Below, one piece after another: positions 1 to 8,029 of a DNA stretch of 64,000 nucleotides; the stretch's first letter is position 1, and each line of letters starts with the position of its first letter. Both the position numbers and the translations under genes were made by a program. Source of the stretch: Holophagales bacterium (GTDB lineage: Bacteria > Acidobacteriota > Thermoanaerobaculia > UBA5066); NCBI GenBank assembly GCA_016714815.1, contig JADKBZ010000003.1, forward strand, positions 124,001-188,000, read 5' to 3'. The notes beneath the pieces were generated by a model, which worked only from the letters and a program-made list of their open reading frames with translations, did not search any database and had not been told where the DNA came from.

Positions 1-13
1 ACCGGTGGGTCGA

Positions 14-1480
14 TCAGGCCGTCCGGCTCCGCCCCTCGATCGCCGACGCGGTCCACGCGACCGCCACCGTGACGAGACTCCCGGCGAGCGTGTAGAGCGG
101 CCAGGCGAGCTTCGTCCCGAGGACGACGAAGACCATCACGCCGACTCCCGAGAGGAAGCCGATGGCGGCGGCGCGCGAGGTCGTCTTCCCCCTCACCGCG
201 AGAAAGAAGAGGCCGAGGAAACCCCCGTAGGTGAACGACGCGATGCTCAGCGCCAGCTCCACGACGGCCTGGCCGGTGCCGATGAAGAGGAGCGCCGCTC
301 CGGTCAGGAGGATCGCCCAGGCGAAGCTGACGCGGCGCGAGAGGCGGAGCTTGTACTCCTCGGTCGCCGCACGCCCCCGTTTCGTCGAGGCGTAGAGGTC
401 GAAGACGGTGGAGCTCGAGATCGAGCTGATCGAGCCCGAGATCGTCGACATCGCGGCCGCCAGGAGCCCCGCGATGATGAGGCCCGAGAGGCCGGACGGG
501 ACCTGCTCGACGATGAACTTCGGGAAGACCGCGTCGCCCTTGAGCGGAAGCTCCCCGTAGTAGAGGAAGAGGAGCGTCCCGACGGCGAGGAAGAGGGCGA
601 ACTGGAGGATGACGACGACGCCGCTCGCCACGAGGGCGCGGCGGCTGTCGCGCAGGCTCTCCGTGGAGAAGAGGCGCTGGACGATGATGTAGTCCGTGCC
701 GTGGGAGGCCATCGAGAGGACGGCCCCTCCGAGGATCGCCGTGAGGACGTGGTAAGGAGACGTGAGAAAGCCGCCGTCCGTCTGGAAGACCGTCAGTTTG
801 CCGGCGGCGGCCGCGGCGGCCAGCTTTGCGCCGAGCTCCGGGATCTTCGGAACGAGGACGAAGATGGCGACGAACCCGCCGAGGATGTAGACGCCGAGCT
901 GGATGACGTCGGTCCAGATGACGGCCCTCACGCCGCCGACCTGGACGTAGACGACCGTCACGGCCGCGGTGAGGAGGATCGCCACCACGTAGAGCGTCAC
1001 GTCCGTGACGCCCGAGAAGAGGTTGTAGCCGCGGAAGATGATGACGAGCGGAATCGCCGTCGCGTAGAGCCGCACGCCGTCCGCGAAGATCCGGGTCAGG
1101 ATGAAGGTCCCGGAGGCCATCCGCCGGACACCGACGCCGAACTTCCGTTCGAGGAGCGCGTACGAGGTCGTCAGCTCGCCTTCGAAATAGCGCGGGAGGA
1201 GGACCCACGCGATGACGATTCGGCCGAGGAGGTAGCCGAAGGAGAGCTCGAGGAAGCCCCAGGCCCCCTTGAAGGCCATACCGGGAACGGAGATGAAGGT
1301 GAGCGCCGACGTCTCCGTCGCGACGATCGAGGCGGTGACGGCCCACCAGCCGATCTTCTTCTCGGAGAGGAAGTAGTCCTTCGCCGAGGCCTGCTTTCCC
1401 CCCTTGAAGAGACCGAAGGCGGCGATGCCGCCCATGTAGAGGACGACGACCACCCAGTCGAGAACGGTGAATCCGCTCAT
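14..1480 (-). CDS. Sodium:solute symporter (SSS family)
   Basis: A 488-residue polytopic inner-membrane protein of the sodium/solute symporter family, which couples Na+ entry to uptake of a sugar, amino acid, vitamin or osmolyte. The N-terminus (LDWVVVVLYMGGIAAFG), the following FLSEKKIGWW segment and the ATETSALTFISVPGMAF stretch are typical of SSS transporters, and about 13 hydrophobic segments run the full length. The size is normal for the family. It is transcribed away from gpgS across a 155-base gap. The substrate cannot be read from sequence; with compatible-solute genes next door an osmolyte or sugar is possible, but that is inference. Confidence 0.9.
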   Translation of the reverse strand: MSGFTVLDWVVVVLYMGGIAAFGLFKGGKQASAKDYFLSEKKIGWWAVTASIVATETSALTFISVPGMAFKGAWGFLELSFGYLLGRIVIAWVLLPRYFEGELTTSYALLERKFGVGVRRMASGTFILTRIFADGVRLYATAIPLVIIFRGYNLFSGVTDVTLYVVAILLTAAVTVVYVQVGGVRAVIWTDVIQLGVYILGGFVAIFVLVPKIPELGAKLAAAAAAGKLTVFQTDGGFLTSPYHVLTAILGGAVLSMASHGTDYIIVQRLFSTESLRDSRRALVASGVVVILQFALFLAVGTLLFLYYGELPLKGDAVFPKFIVEQVPSGLSGLIIAGLLAAAMSTISGSISSISSSTVFDLYASTKRGRAATEEYKLRLSRRVSFAWAILLTGAALLFIGTGQAVVELALSIASFTYGGFLGLFFLAVRGKTTSRAAAIGFLSGVGVMVFVVLGTKLAWPLYTLAGSLVTVAVAWTASAIEGRSRTA

Positions 1481-1635
1481 CTGTCCTCGCCCCTTGCAGG
1501 AAGGCGTCCGTTGGTCCTCCAGTACGATTCCCGTGTCTCGAGATCCCGCATATCCGCTCCCCTCCGTGCAGGCACCGCCGGGCAGGATAGACGAGACCAG
1601 CCGGCGTCGCCCATGGCCGCGCCCTAGAATGGGTC

Positions 1636-2856
1636 ATGAGCGACTTCGCGCAAGCCGGCCCGATCACGACCCTCACCCGGCTCGGGAACCGCCCGCTCGT
1701 GGAGCTGGAAGACGCCCTCGTTCGGAACACCCGTCGCAACAGGGCGGCTCTCCTCATCCCATCCCTCGTCTCCGAGCTCGAACGCCCCGCCCTCCTCAGG
1801 ATCTGCGACGAGGTTTCCCGTGCGCCCTACCTCGACACGGTTCTCGTCTCACTCGACCAGGCCGACGAGGCGGGCTACCGGGGCGCGCTCGAGTACTTCA
1901 AGCGCCTCAAGCGGCGCACGGTCGTCCTCTGGAACGACGGCCCGGGCGTCCGGACCCTGCTCGAGAAGCTCCGGAAGGCCGATCTTCCGATCGGCGAGCG
2001 GGGCAAGGGGCGCGCCTGCTGGATGGGCTTCGGCTACCTGCTGGCGCAGGGGAACGTCGAGTACATCGCCCTCCACGACGCCGACGTCCTCGACTACGAC
2101 CGCGCGATTCTCGCGCGACTCCTCTACCCGATCGCCGATCCGATTCTCAACTTCGACTTCTGCAAGGGCTACTACGCCCGCTTCACCGACCACCTGAACG
2201 GCCGAGTCTCGCGCCTCTTCGTCGGGCCGATTCTGGCAGCGCTCCGGGCTCTCCTCGGAGCGAACGCCTACATCGAGTTCCTCTCCGCCTTCCGCTACCC
2301 GCTCGCAGGAGAGTTCGCCCTCTCCGCGGACCTCCTCCGCCAGGTGCGGGTCCCGTCCGACTGGGGTCTCGAGATCGGCACTCTCTCGGAGGTCTACCGG
2401 CACCGGTCGCCGCGCCGCATCTGCCAGGTCGACATCGCCGACCGCTACGACCACAAGCACCAGGCGCTCTCTCCGGAGGACCCGGCGAAGGGCCTCCACC
2501 GGATGGCGGCCGACATCGCCAAGCACCTGTTGCGGACCCTCGCCGCCGCCGACACCGTCCTGGGCGACGGGACCCTCAAGTCGCTCCTCGCCTCGTACCA
2601 GCGCCGCGCCGAGGACGCCGCCTCGAGCTACTACGCCCTCGCCAAGTTCAACGGCCTCACCTTCCCGCGGCACGAGGAAGAGCTGGCGATCGCGACCTTC
2701 GCGGGGGCGCTGAAGAGCGCCGTCGAGCAGTTCGGCGCCGACCCGCTCGGCGCTCCGCTCATCCCGAACTGGGCGCGCGTTCTCTCCGCCGTTCCGGAGG
2801 CGGGCGACCTCCTCCTCGAGGCCGTCGTCGCAGAAGGCGGCATCCTGAACGGCTGA
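1636..2856 (+). CDS. gpgS: Glucosyl-3-phosphoglycerate synthase (GT81-like)
   Basis: A 406-residue cytoplasmic GT-A glycosyltransferase. The family transfers glucose from an NDP-glucose to 3-phosphoglycerate, making glucosyl-3-phosphoglycerate, the precursor of the osmolyte glucosylglycerate. Visible signatures are the metal-binding HDADVLDYDR at about residues 147-156, then LLYPIAD and FDFCKGYYARF, and a GEFALSADLLR acceptor-loop motif, all matching GpgS rather than ordinary family-2 enzymes. It runs convergently into the osmotic operon on the other strand; the two stop codons lie within one short palindrome. No strong ribosome site precedes the ATG. A phosphatase of the matching family lies at 6364-7134. 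Confidence 0.82.
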   Translation: MSDFAQAGPITTLTRLGNRPLVELEDALVRNTRRNRAALLIPSLVSELERPALLRICDEVSRAPYLDTVLVSLDQADEAGYRGALEYFKRLKRRTVVLWNDGPGVRTLLEKLRKADLPIGERGKGRACWMGFGYLLAQGNVEYIALHDADVLDYDRAILARLLYPIADPILNFDFCKGYYARFTDHLNGRVSRLFVGPILAALRALLGANAYIEFLSAFRYPLAGEFALSADLLRQVRVPSDWGLEIGTLSEVYRHRSPRRICQVDIADRYDHKHQALSPEDPAKGLHRMAADIAKHLLRTLAAADTVLGDGTLKSLLASYQRRAEDAASSYYALAKFNGLTFPRHEEELAIATFAGALKSAVEQFGADPLGAPLIPNWARVLSAVPEAGDLLLEAVVAEGGILNG

Positions 2857-2866
2857 GGTTCCTCAG
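2853..2866. terminator. Short palindrome over two convergent stop codons
   Basis: CTGAGG-TT-CCTCAG. The rightward stop TGA (2854-2856) and the leftward stop (2863-2865) sit symmetrically in its two arms. The stem is only 6 bp, so it is a weak terminator candidate on its own; the same arrangement recurs at two other convergent junctions in the window. Confidence 0.3.
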
Positions 2867-4389
2867 GGGAGGAGCAGGAAGGCGAGAGCGACGACCGCCG
2901 TCGGCACGAGCGCGCCGAGGAGGAGACCGATCGGCCGGACGCCGTCGGGGAAGTAGCGGGAGAGGATCGACTGACCGGCGGGGTTCGGAGCGTTCGCGAT
3001 GACGGTGAGCCCGCCTCCGGTCACCGCTCCCGCCACCACCGCGTACTTCAGCTCGGGCGTGAAGCCGGGAACGAGAGAGGCGAGGTACGTGATCGCCGCG
3101 TTGTCGTTGAAGGCGGTCAGAACCGTCGCACCGAAGAAGAGCGGGATCTCGTCGAGCCGTGCGAGGACGGGAGCGATCCACCACTGCTGGAGCGTTCCGT
3201 GAAGGACGAGCCCGGCCAGGAAGAAGCCGACGAGCAGCGCGGGACGCAGGTTCAACGGGTTCTGGTGCGGCGCCGTCGCCTGCGTGAAGGCGAGGAAATA
3301 CAGAAAACCCGCGACGAAAAGGGCGGGCGTGTGCGCGGTGAAGACCGTCCATCCGAGAAAGAGGAGGTGGGTCAGGACGATCCAGGTGGGGACGGCGCGT
3401 TCCGACGGTCGCTCCACGGGATCCGAGAGGCGCGCCTTCTTCGTTCCGGCCAGGAGGGCGAACTCCTTGCGGAAGAAGACGGCGTAGGCCGTCGTCGCGA
3501 TCAGGATCGCGACGGCGGCCTTCCACCCGAAGCTTCGAAGCATGAACGTCAGTCCCCATCCGTACTTCCCCGCGACCATCAGGACGGGTGGGGCGGCGAA
3601 GTGGGTCAGCGTCCCTCCGACGGAGACGTTCACGAAGAGGAGGCCGAGGGTGCCGTACTTCAGCCGCGACGAAGGGTCGAGCTCGAAAAGGTGCCGAGCG
3701 AGGAGAAGGGCGCAGATCGTCATCGCGGCCGGTTCGGTGATGAAGGAGCCGAGGAGAGGCCCTGCCGTCAGGATCGCGGTCCACCAGGCGAGAGGAGTCC
3801 CGCCGCCCCGGCCCGCAACGGCGCCCATGAACTTTTCCGCGAGGGAGAGGATCGGCCGGGTCGAGGCGATCGCCATGACGACGACGACGAACATCGGCTC
3901 GGTGTAGTGGACGTTCGCGACATAGGACTCGACCGCGGGCCATCCCTTCATCGCGACGGCCGTCAGGAGGAGCGGGATGGCCCAGATTCCGAAGACGGCT
4001 TCCACCTCTCCGAGGAAGTGGAGGATCTCGACGCGGAAGCTGTGCCCGTCGCCGCGCGTTTCGCGCGCGGTCCGGTCCCGGAGACGGTGCGCGGCCGCAG
4101 TGATCGGGGCCGCGGCGAAGGTGTGGAGGATGGCGAGAAGGAAGACGACGGTCGCCACGAGGTTGACGGGGTCCCGCCCGGCGCGGTGGACGAGGAGCTG
4201 CCAGAGGCTCATCCCGGCCTCACCCGTGTAGGCGTCGAGCGGAAGAGGGAGCACCGCTCCGGCCGCCGGAACGGCCCCCGCGGAGAGCGCCGGAGCCGCG
4301 AGGAGAAGAGCGGCGCAGCACGCGAGCCCGCCTGCGAGCCGGTGCCGCGCTGTAGTCGGGATGGAGCCGTGCTCCGCGACCCGGTTCAT
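2863..4389 (-). CDS. Putative Na+/H+ antiporter (Na_H_antiport_3-like)
   Basis: A 508-residue polytopic membrane protein with about 12 hydrophobic segments, beginning with a cleavable-looking hydrophobic leader. Segments such as GSFITEPAAMTICALLL, NVSVGGTLTHFAAPPV, TAFNDNAAITYLASLVPG and VIANAPNPAGQ place conserved acidic, Asn and Gly residues inside membrane helices, as in the putative Na+/H+ antiporter families of the ion-transporter superfamily. The ATG at 4389 overlaps the stop of the upstream channel-like gene by 4 bases (ATGA), so translation is probably coupled. It is the last gene of the HAD/glycosyltransferase/channel operon, which suggests a role in salt or pH homeostasis. The transported ion is inferred, not shown. 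Confidence 0.72.
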   Translation of the reverse strand: MNRVAEHGSIPTTARHRLAGGLACCAALLLAAPALSAGAVPAAGAVLPLPLDAYTGEAGMSLWQLLVHRAGRDPVNLVATVVFLLAILHTFAAAPITAAAHRLRDRTARETRGDGHSFRVEILHFLGEVEAVFGIWAIPLLLTAVAMKGWPAVESYVANVHYTEPMFVVVVMAIASTRPILSLAEKFMGAVAGRGGGTPLAWWTAILTAGPLLGSFITEPAAMTICALLLARHLFELDPSSRLKYGTLGLLFVNVSVGGTLTHFAAPPVLMVAGKYGWGLTFMLRSFGWKAAVAILIATTAYAVFFRKEFALLAGTKKARLSDPVERPSERAVPTWIVLTHLLFLGWTVFTAHTPALFVAGFLYFLAFTQATAPHQNPLNLRPALLVGFFLAGLVLHGTLQQWWIAPVLARLDEIPLFFGATVLTAFNDNAAITYLASLVPGFTPELKYAVVAGAVTGGGLTVIANAPNPAGQSILSRYFPDGVRPIGLLLGALVPTAVVALAFLLLP

Positions 4390-5084
4390 AGGTGCCGGAT
4401 CCCCGAGTCTTCCTCCTCGGCACGGAGCTTCTTCTCGAGCCACCCGCGCGCGAGGTCCCGCGCTCCGAGGCCGAAAGCGAGGGCGAGCGTCAGCGCGATC
4501 GCGCCGCCGACGATGGTGAAGGCGGCCACGAGGATCGACCGGCCGACGCCGAGGTGGTCGAGCGCCGCCGCGACGAACGACGCGACGACGAGGACGTAGG
4601 CCGCCCGGGCCCCGGTCCGCGCCCACGGCAGGCCGGCGTTGACGGCCCCGAGGAGGACGCTCCGCCTCACCAGAGAGCCGACTCCCACGCCGACGACGGC
4701 GAGGAGCACGGCGCCGAGGAGGCGAGGCAGGAAGCTGACGGCCTCGGAGAGGACGCTCCGGAGCGCTCCGGGTTCGAGCGCGTTCACGCCCACGGCCAGC
4801 GAGACGACGACCGTGGTCCAGAAGGAGACGATCCCGACGATGCGCTCGGGCTCGGCCTTCAGGCCGGCGGCCCGGAGGAGCTGTCGGGAAGACGACAGGT
4901 CGTCTCTGCGGGCCTTGCGCCGGAGGTAGATGGCGAGCCGCAGGAGCGTCCGGATGAGGAGCCCCGTCAGGACGCCGACGAGAAGCGCGGCGAGAAGGAC
5001 GAGCGCCGCCGGGACGACCGACAGGAACGCGTCGAGGAGGCGCTCGAAAGCGAGGGCGATCTGCGAGCCGAGGTTCTTTCCCAT
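4386..5084 (-). CDS. Small membrane protein with conserved TM-helix repeats (MscS-associated type)
   Basis: A 232-residue membrane protein. It has repeated hydrophobic Gly/Leu/Val-rich helices (LLVGVLTGLLIRTLLRLAIY, LLGAVLLAVVGVGVGSLVRR, TIVGGAIALTLALAFGLGAR) like the conserved TM-helix family found beside or fused to small-conductance mechanosensitive channels. The last segment (ALAFGLGARDLARGW) resembles the pore-lining helix of MscS-like proteins, but the beta domain of a full MscS is absent. It lies 11 bases after the glycosyltransferase and overlaps the antiporter by 4 bases. In an osmolyte operon, an osmotic efflux or tension-sensing role is plausible but unproven. The ATG at 5084 was chosen because upstream in-frame sequence is antisense to the glycosyltransferase. 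Confidence 0.68.
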   Translation of the reverse strand: MGKNLGSQIALAFERLLDAFLSVVPAALVLLAALLVGVLTGLLIRTLLRLAIYLRRKARRDDLSSSRQLLRAAGLKAEPERIVGIVSFWTTVVVSLAVGVNALEPGALRSVLSEAVSFLPRLLGAVLLAVVGVGVGSLVRRSVLLGAVNAGLPWARTGARAAYVLVVASFVAAALDHLGVGRSILVAAFTIVGGAIALTLALAFGLGARDLARGWLEKKLRAEEEDSGIRHL

Positions 5085-5095
5085 CGTCGTCTCCG

Positions 5096-6367
5096 TCAGG
5101 GGGCCGTGCCCCACAGGGTTTCGATCTCCCCCTTGGCCTTTTCGTAGGCGAGGGCGAGCGCCTCGAGCCGGCTTTCGGCCTCTTCTGCCGAGCCGGCCTC
5201 CGTCTCGGCTACGAACGTCGCCACCTTTCCGAGGTAGAGAGGAACGAGGGACCGAATGAGCGTCGCGGGAGGAAGCACCCGCCGCCGGAACCCGGCGGCG
5301 GCTTCCGCGACGATCCGGATCCACGCGTCGTCGCCGAGAGCCAGGGCCGGAGCGTGCGCCGCCTCCCGGATCGCCGCCAGGGACGCCTTCGACAGGAAGG
5401 ACTCCCAGATCGGCGGCAGGTCGTGCGCTGCCTGGCGGTACTGCGCCAGGAGCCGGTCGAGCTTCACCGGCACCGGCTCGAGCCCGACGGCGTAGGGAAA
5501 ACCGAAGACCCGGACTGGCTCCGAGCCCGAGACACCCTTCCAGGCCCTCTCGTAACGCTCCATCAGCGTGAAGAGCGTCGAGACGACCTGAACCATCATC
5601 GGCGCCAGATCCGAGCCCGGGTCCTTCGGGTCGTGGAGCTTCGCTCCCAGGAACGACTGCGCCACCTTCCGCCGCTCGGCGAGGGCCGTCGTCGTCATGA
5701 AGATGTCGATCCCGTACTGCGCGACCGGCCCCTCCCAGTCCTCGAAGGCGAGGAAGCGGGCAGCGAGGTCGCCCGAAAATCCGAAGTCGCCGCCGATCGG
5801 CTGGCGGATCCGCTGGCCGTAGAGCGCGCGCGTGAGGGGGTAGACGATCGTGTTCGTGATCGTCCCGTCGTAGCGGTGCCGCGCGTAGAGCGGCGCGACG
5901 AACTCGTAGCCGTGGCTCACGATCGGCTCGAGCAGCAACTCGACCCACTCCGGCGTCACGCTCCTGAGGTCGCTGTCGAGGACGCAGCAGGCCTTGGCCT
6001 GCAACTCGGCCGCGATCCGGAAGACCGTCCGGAAGGCGCTGCCTTTTCCGGGGATTCCCTGGTACGGGGTGATGATCTTCGCCATCGATCCCGACGGGAC
6101 GGCATCGACGAGGATCTCGGCGAGACTCCCCACCTCGGTCCGCTCGACGAGCTCGCGCGTCCGGTCGGTGGAGCCGCCGTCGGAGTTGACGAGGACCGCT
6201 TTCGCGTCGGGAAAGTGGCGTGCGAGGCCCGCGACGACGGCCCTCACGACGTGGCCGATCGTCCTTTCGTTGTTGAAGGAGGGAATCCCCACGAGGAGGT
6301 CGACCTTCCCGATCCGTGCGATCGACGCGGTCACCTCGGCCGAGAGCGGCGGAAGACGGGGGCTCAC
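5096..6367 (-). CDS. GT-A glycosyltransferase, glucosylglycerate-synthase-like
   Basis: A 423-residue family-2-like glycosyltransferase. The N-terminal nucleotide-binding fold shows VGIPSFNNERTI, NSDGGSTDRT (about residues 61-70) and a DSD metal motif (about 131-133), followed by VAPLYARHRYDGTITN and QPIGGDFGFSGDLA, characteristic of the glucosylglycerate/mannosylglycerate synthase-like group. It could join NDP-glucose directly to glycerate, or add a further hexose to glucosylglycerate as in Persephonella; sequence alone does not decide. The GTG start at 6367 gives a 4-base GTGA overlap with the upstream phosphatase and removes an Arg/Gly-rich antisense-derived extension, so it is preferred. 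Confidence 0.75.
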   Translation of the reverse strand: MSPRLPPLSAEVTASIARIGKVDLLVGIPSFNNERTIGHVVRAVVAGLARHFPDAKAVLVNSDGGSTDRTRELVERTEVGSLAEILVDAVPSGSMAKIITPYQGIPGKGSAFRTVFRIAAELQAKACCVLDSDLRSVTPEWVELLLEPIVSHGYEFVAPLYARHRYDGTITNTIVYPLTRALYGQRIRQPIGGDFGFSGDLAARFLAFEDWEGPVAQYGIDIFMTTTALAERRKVAQSFLGAKLHDPKDPGSDLAPMMVQVVSTLFTLMERYERAWKGVSGSEPVRVFGFPYAVGLEPVPVKLDRLLAQYRQAAHDLPPIWESFLSKASLAAIREAAHAPALALGDDAWIRIVAEAAAGFRRRVLPPATLIRSLVPLYLGKVATFVAETEAGSAEEAESRLEALALAYEKAKGEIETLWGTAP

Positions 6368-7134
6368 GTCGTTTCCTCCCCGAGGAGCTCCGCGACGGCC
6401 GCGGCCCAGCCGCGCCCGGCCGGGAACGGCGCGAGCCGGCCCGCCGGCACCGCCGCGCGGAGGACCGGATCGATCTCGCCCGAGGCGCGGGGGACGAGCA
6501 CGGCGACGTCGCACAGAGAGAGAAATCCGGCGTCGTTCGGGGCGTCGCCGAGCCCCGCGAGGGGACGGGAGACGAGCACGGCGCGGAGGAGGAGATCGAC
6601 GGCGTTCTCCTTGCCGTGGTCTCCCGACAGGTGCCAGAACTGGCCACCGCGCGTCAGCCTCGTCCCCGGAAGCCGTCCCGCGAAGCGCTCGAGCGCCTCG
6701 GCCGCTCCTTCGGGCGCGAGAAACGGCAGGCCGAAGCCCCGGGCGAGCATCGCCGGGATCCTCTCTCGCGAAAGGCCGGTGATCCGAAAGATCTCCGCCG
6801 CAGGCAGCTCCGTGGCGGGCGTCAGCCGGAAACCCGTGAGACGGGCGAGCTCCAACAGTCGCGCGGAGAGCTCCGCGACCGGGACCGCCTTCTCCGAGAC
6901 GACGACGCCGCCGGGGCCGACGACTCCCGCGCCGTTCTCGAAGCTCCCGATGCCGCCTGCGCCGAGCTCGGCGAGAACGCCGCGGAGCTCGACCTCGGTC
7001 TTGCTCGTCAGCGGCACCACCGGAATGCCCTGCTCGCCCAGATCCGCGATCACCACGCGCACCGCCTCTCCGATGACGCCCCCGTGCTCCAGGAGCGTTC
7101 CGTCGAGGTCGGTGAGGACGGCCGCCGGCTTCAT
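6364..7134 (-). CDS. HAD phosphatase, mannosyl/glucosyl-3-phosphoglycerate phosphatase family
   Basis: A 256-residue cytoplasmic HAD hydrolase. Motif I is LTDLDGTLL, with nucleophile Asp9 and Asp11. Motif II is in VPLTSKTEVEL and is followed by FENGAGVV, the arrangement of the mannosyl-3-phosphoglycerate phosphatase family that also includes GpgP. A GDAPNDAGFLSLCD motif near the C-terminus supplies the Mg2+ acidic residues. It should remove phosphate from the GpgS product to give glucosylglycerate. It is first in a leftward operon and its stop overlaps the next start by 4 bases. The start MKPAAV was chosen because homologues begin just before motif I. Confidence 0.8.
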   Translation of the reverse strand: MKPAAVLTDLDGTLLEHGGVIGEAVRVVIADLGEQGIPVVPLTSKTEVELRGVLAELGAGGIGSFENGAGVVGPGGVVVSEKAVPVAELSARLLELARLTGFRLTPATELPAAEIFRITGLSRERIPAMLARGFGLPFLAPEGAAEALERFAGRLPGTRLTRGGQFWHLSGDHGKENAVDLLLRAVLVSRPLAGLGDAPNDAGFLSLCDVAVLVPRASGEIDPVLRAAVPAGRLAPFPAGRGWAAAVAELLGEETT

Positions 7135-7240
7135 GGCCCTCAGTATCCGAGCAGAAGCCTCACCGCGAGAACGAAGTGTGCAGAAACACAATACCGTCAG
7201 GCTAGCACAGGGCCGGAGACGAACCCTGGCGCCGCGCTCG

Positions 7241-7588
7241 CTACCGGATCGGCGGCTTTCCTCCCCGGTAGAAACGGACGAACGCCTTCTCGAGCGTCGC
7301 GAGCCCTTCCGGGACGTGCCCTTCGATCTCGTCGAGGAACGCCTCGAGCTTCTCTCGCACGTCGACGATCTCGACGATCACGGGAAGGTCCTCGGAGAGC
7401 CTCTCGATCTTGAACGTGTGGAGCCGGCTGTGCGCTCCGAAGCCCATCACCCCGCGCAGGACGGTGGCCCCGGCGAGCCCTCGCTCCTTCGCTTTCACGA
7501 CGAGCCACTCGTAGAGGAGCTTCCCCTCGTGGCGGTCGCTCTCGCCGACGAAAATCCGGAGGAGGGCGCCTTCTTCCGGGAGCGTCAT
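7241..7588 (-). CDS. DUF190 family protein (CrcB-associated)
   Basis: A 115-residue soluble protein. It contains LLRIFVGESDRHEGKLLYEWLV, the RGxxGATVLRGVMGFGAHSRLHT core and IVEIVDVREKLEAFLDEI, the PII-like ferredoxin fold of DUF190. The family is very often encoded next to CrcB fluoride channels and is thought to be regulatory; its ligand is not settled. Here its ATG lies 2 bases after the crcB stop, and it is the last gene of the leftward decarboxylase/antiporter/crcB run. Confidence 0.85.
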   Translation of the reverse strand: MTLPEEGALLRIFVGESDRHEGKLLYEWLVVKAKERGLAGATVLRGVMGFGAHSRLHTFKIERLSEDLPVIVEIVDVREKLEAFLDEIEGHVPEGLATLEKAFVRFYRGGKPPIR

Positions 7589-7590
7589 CG

Positions 7591-7974
7591 TCACCTCCAG
7601 AGGAGCTGTGCGGCCGCCCTCCCGAGGGCGACGGCGAGCAGACCGAGGACGAGCTGGCCTCCGGCGTTCGCGGCGGACGCGAGCGCCTCGCCACCGCGCA
7701 GGAGGTTGAGCGTCTCGTTGCCGAACGAGGAGAACGTCGTGTAGCCGCCGAGGATTCCGACGAAGACGAACGTCCGCGCCTGCCCCGACGGAACGCCCCG
7801 CGTCTCGGAGAGCTGCGCGAGGAGCCCGATGACGAAGCACCCCGTGACGTTCACGGCGAACGTCCCCCACGGAAACGTGGCGCTCTTCGAAAACGCCTGC
7901 ACCGCGCCCCCGAGGAGGTGTCGGAGCGAGGCGCCGATCCCGCCACCGAGAAAGACGAGGGCGAGGGACTTCAT
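7591..7974 (-). CDS. crcB: CrcB/Fluc fluoride ion channel
   Basis: A 127-residue, four-helix inner-membrane protein. Diagnostic motifs are GGGIGASLRHLL, WGTFAVNVTGCFVIGLL (the Asn of the Fluc pore) and GILGGYTTFSSFGNET (the phenylalanine box and central Na+ site). Fluc channels work as dual-topology dimers that expel fluoride. The ATG at 7974 gives the family's normal length; an upstream in-frame extension is Arg/Ala-rich and unsupported. No fluoride riboswitch was recognised in the 55 bases before it. It sits between the antiporter and the DUF190 gene. Confidence 0.92.
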   Translation of the reverse strand: MKSLALVFLGGGIGASLRHLLGGAVQAFSKSATFPWGTFAVNVTGCFVIGLLAQLSETRGVPSGQARTFVFVGILGGYTTFSSFGNETLNLLRGGEALASAANAGGQLVLGLLAVALGRAAAQLLWR

Positions 7975-8029
7975 CGGTCGGGGAAGCGTAGCACCGGCGG
8001 AGGACCCTTTCGCCGCCGGCACCGCGCCG

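Noticed and set aside
5..1627. A rightward 540-codon open frame over the symporter gene
   Set aside because: Low-complexity charged translation with no recognisable domain; the opposite strand encodes a clear SSS transporter.
7975..8029. Fluoride riboswitch before crcB
   Set aside because: The short gap lacks the conserved crcB-motif core, and crcB appears to be an internal operon gene.
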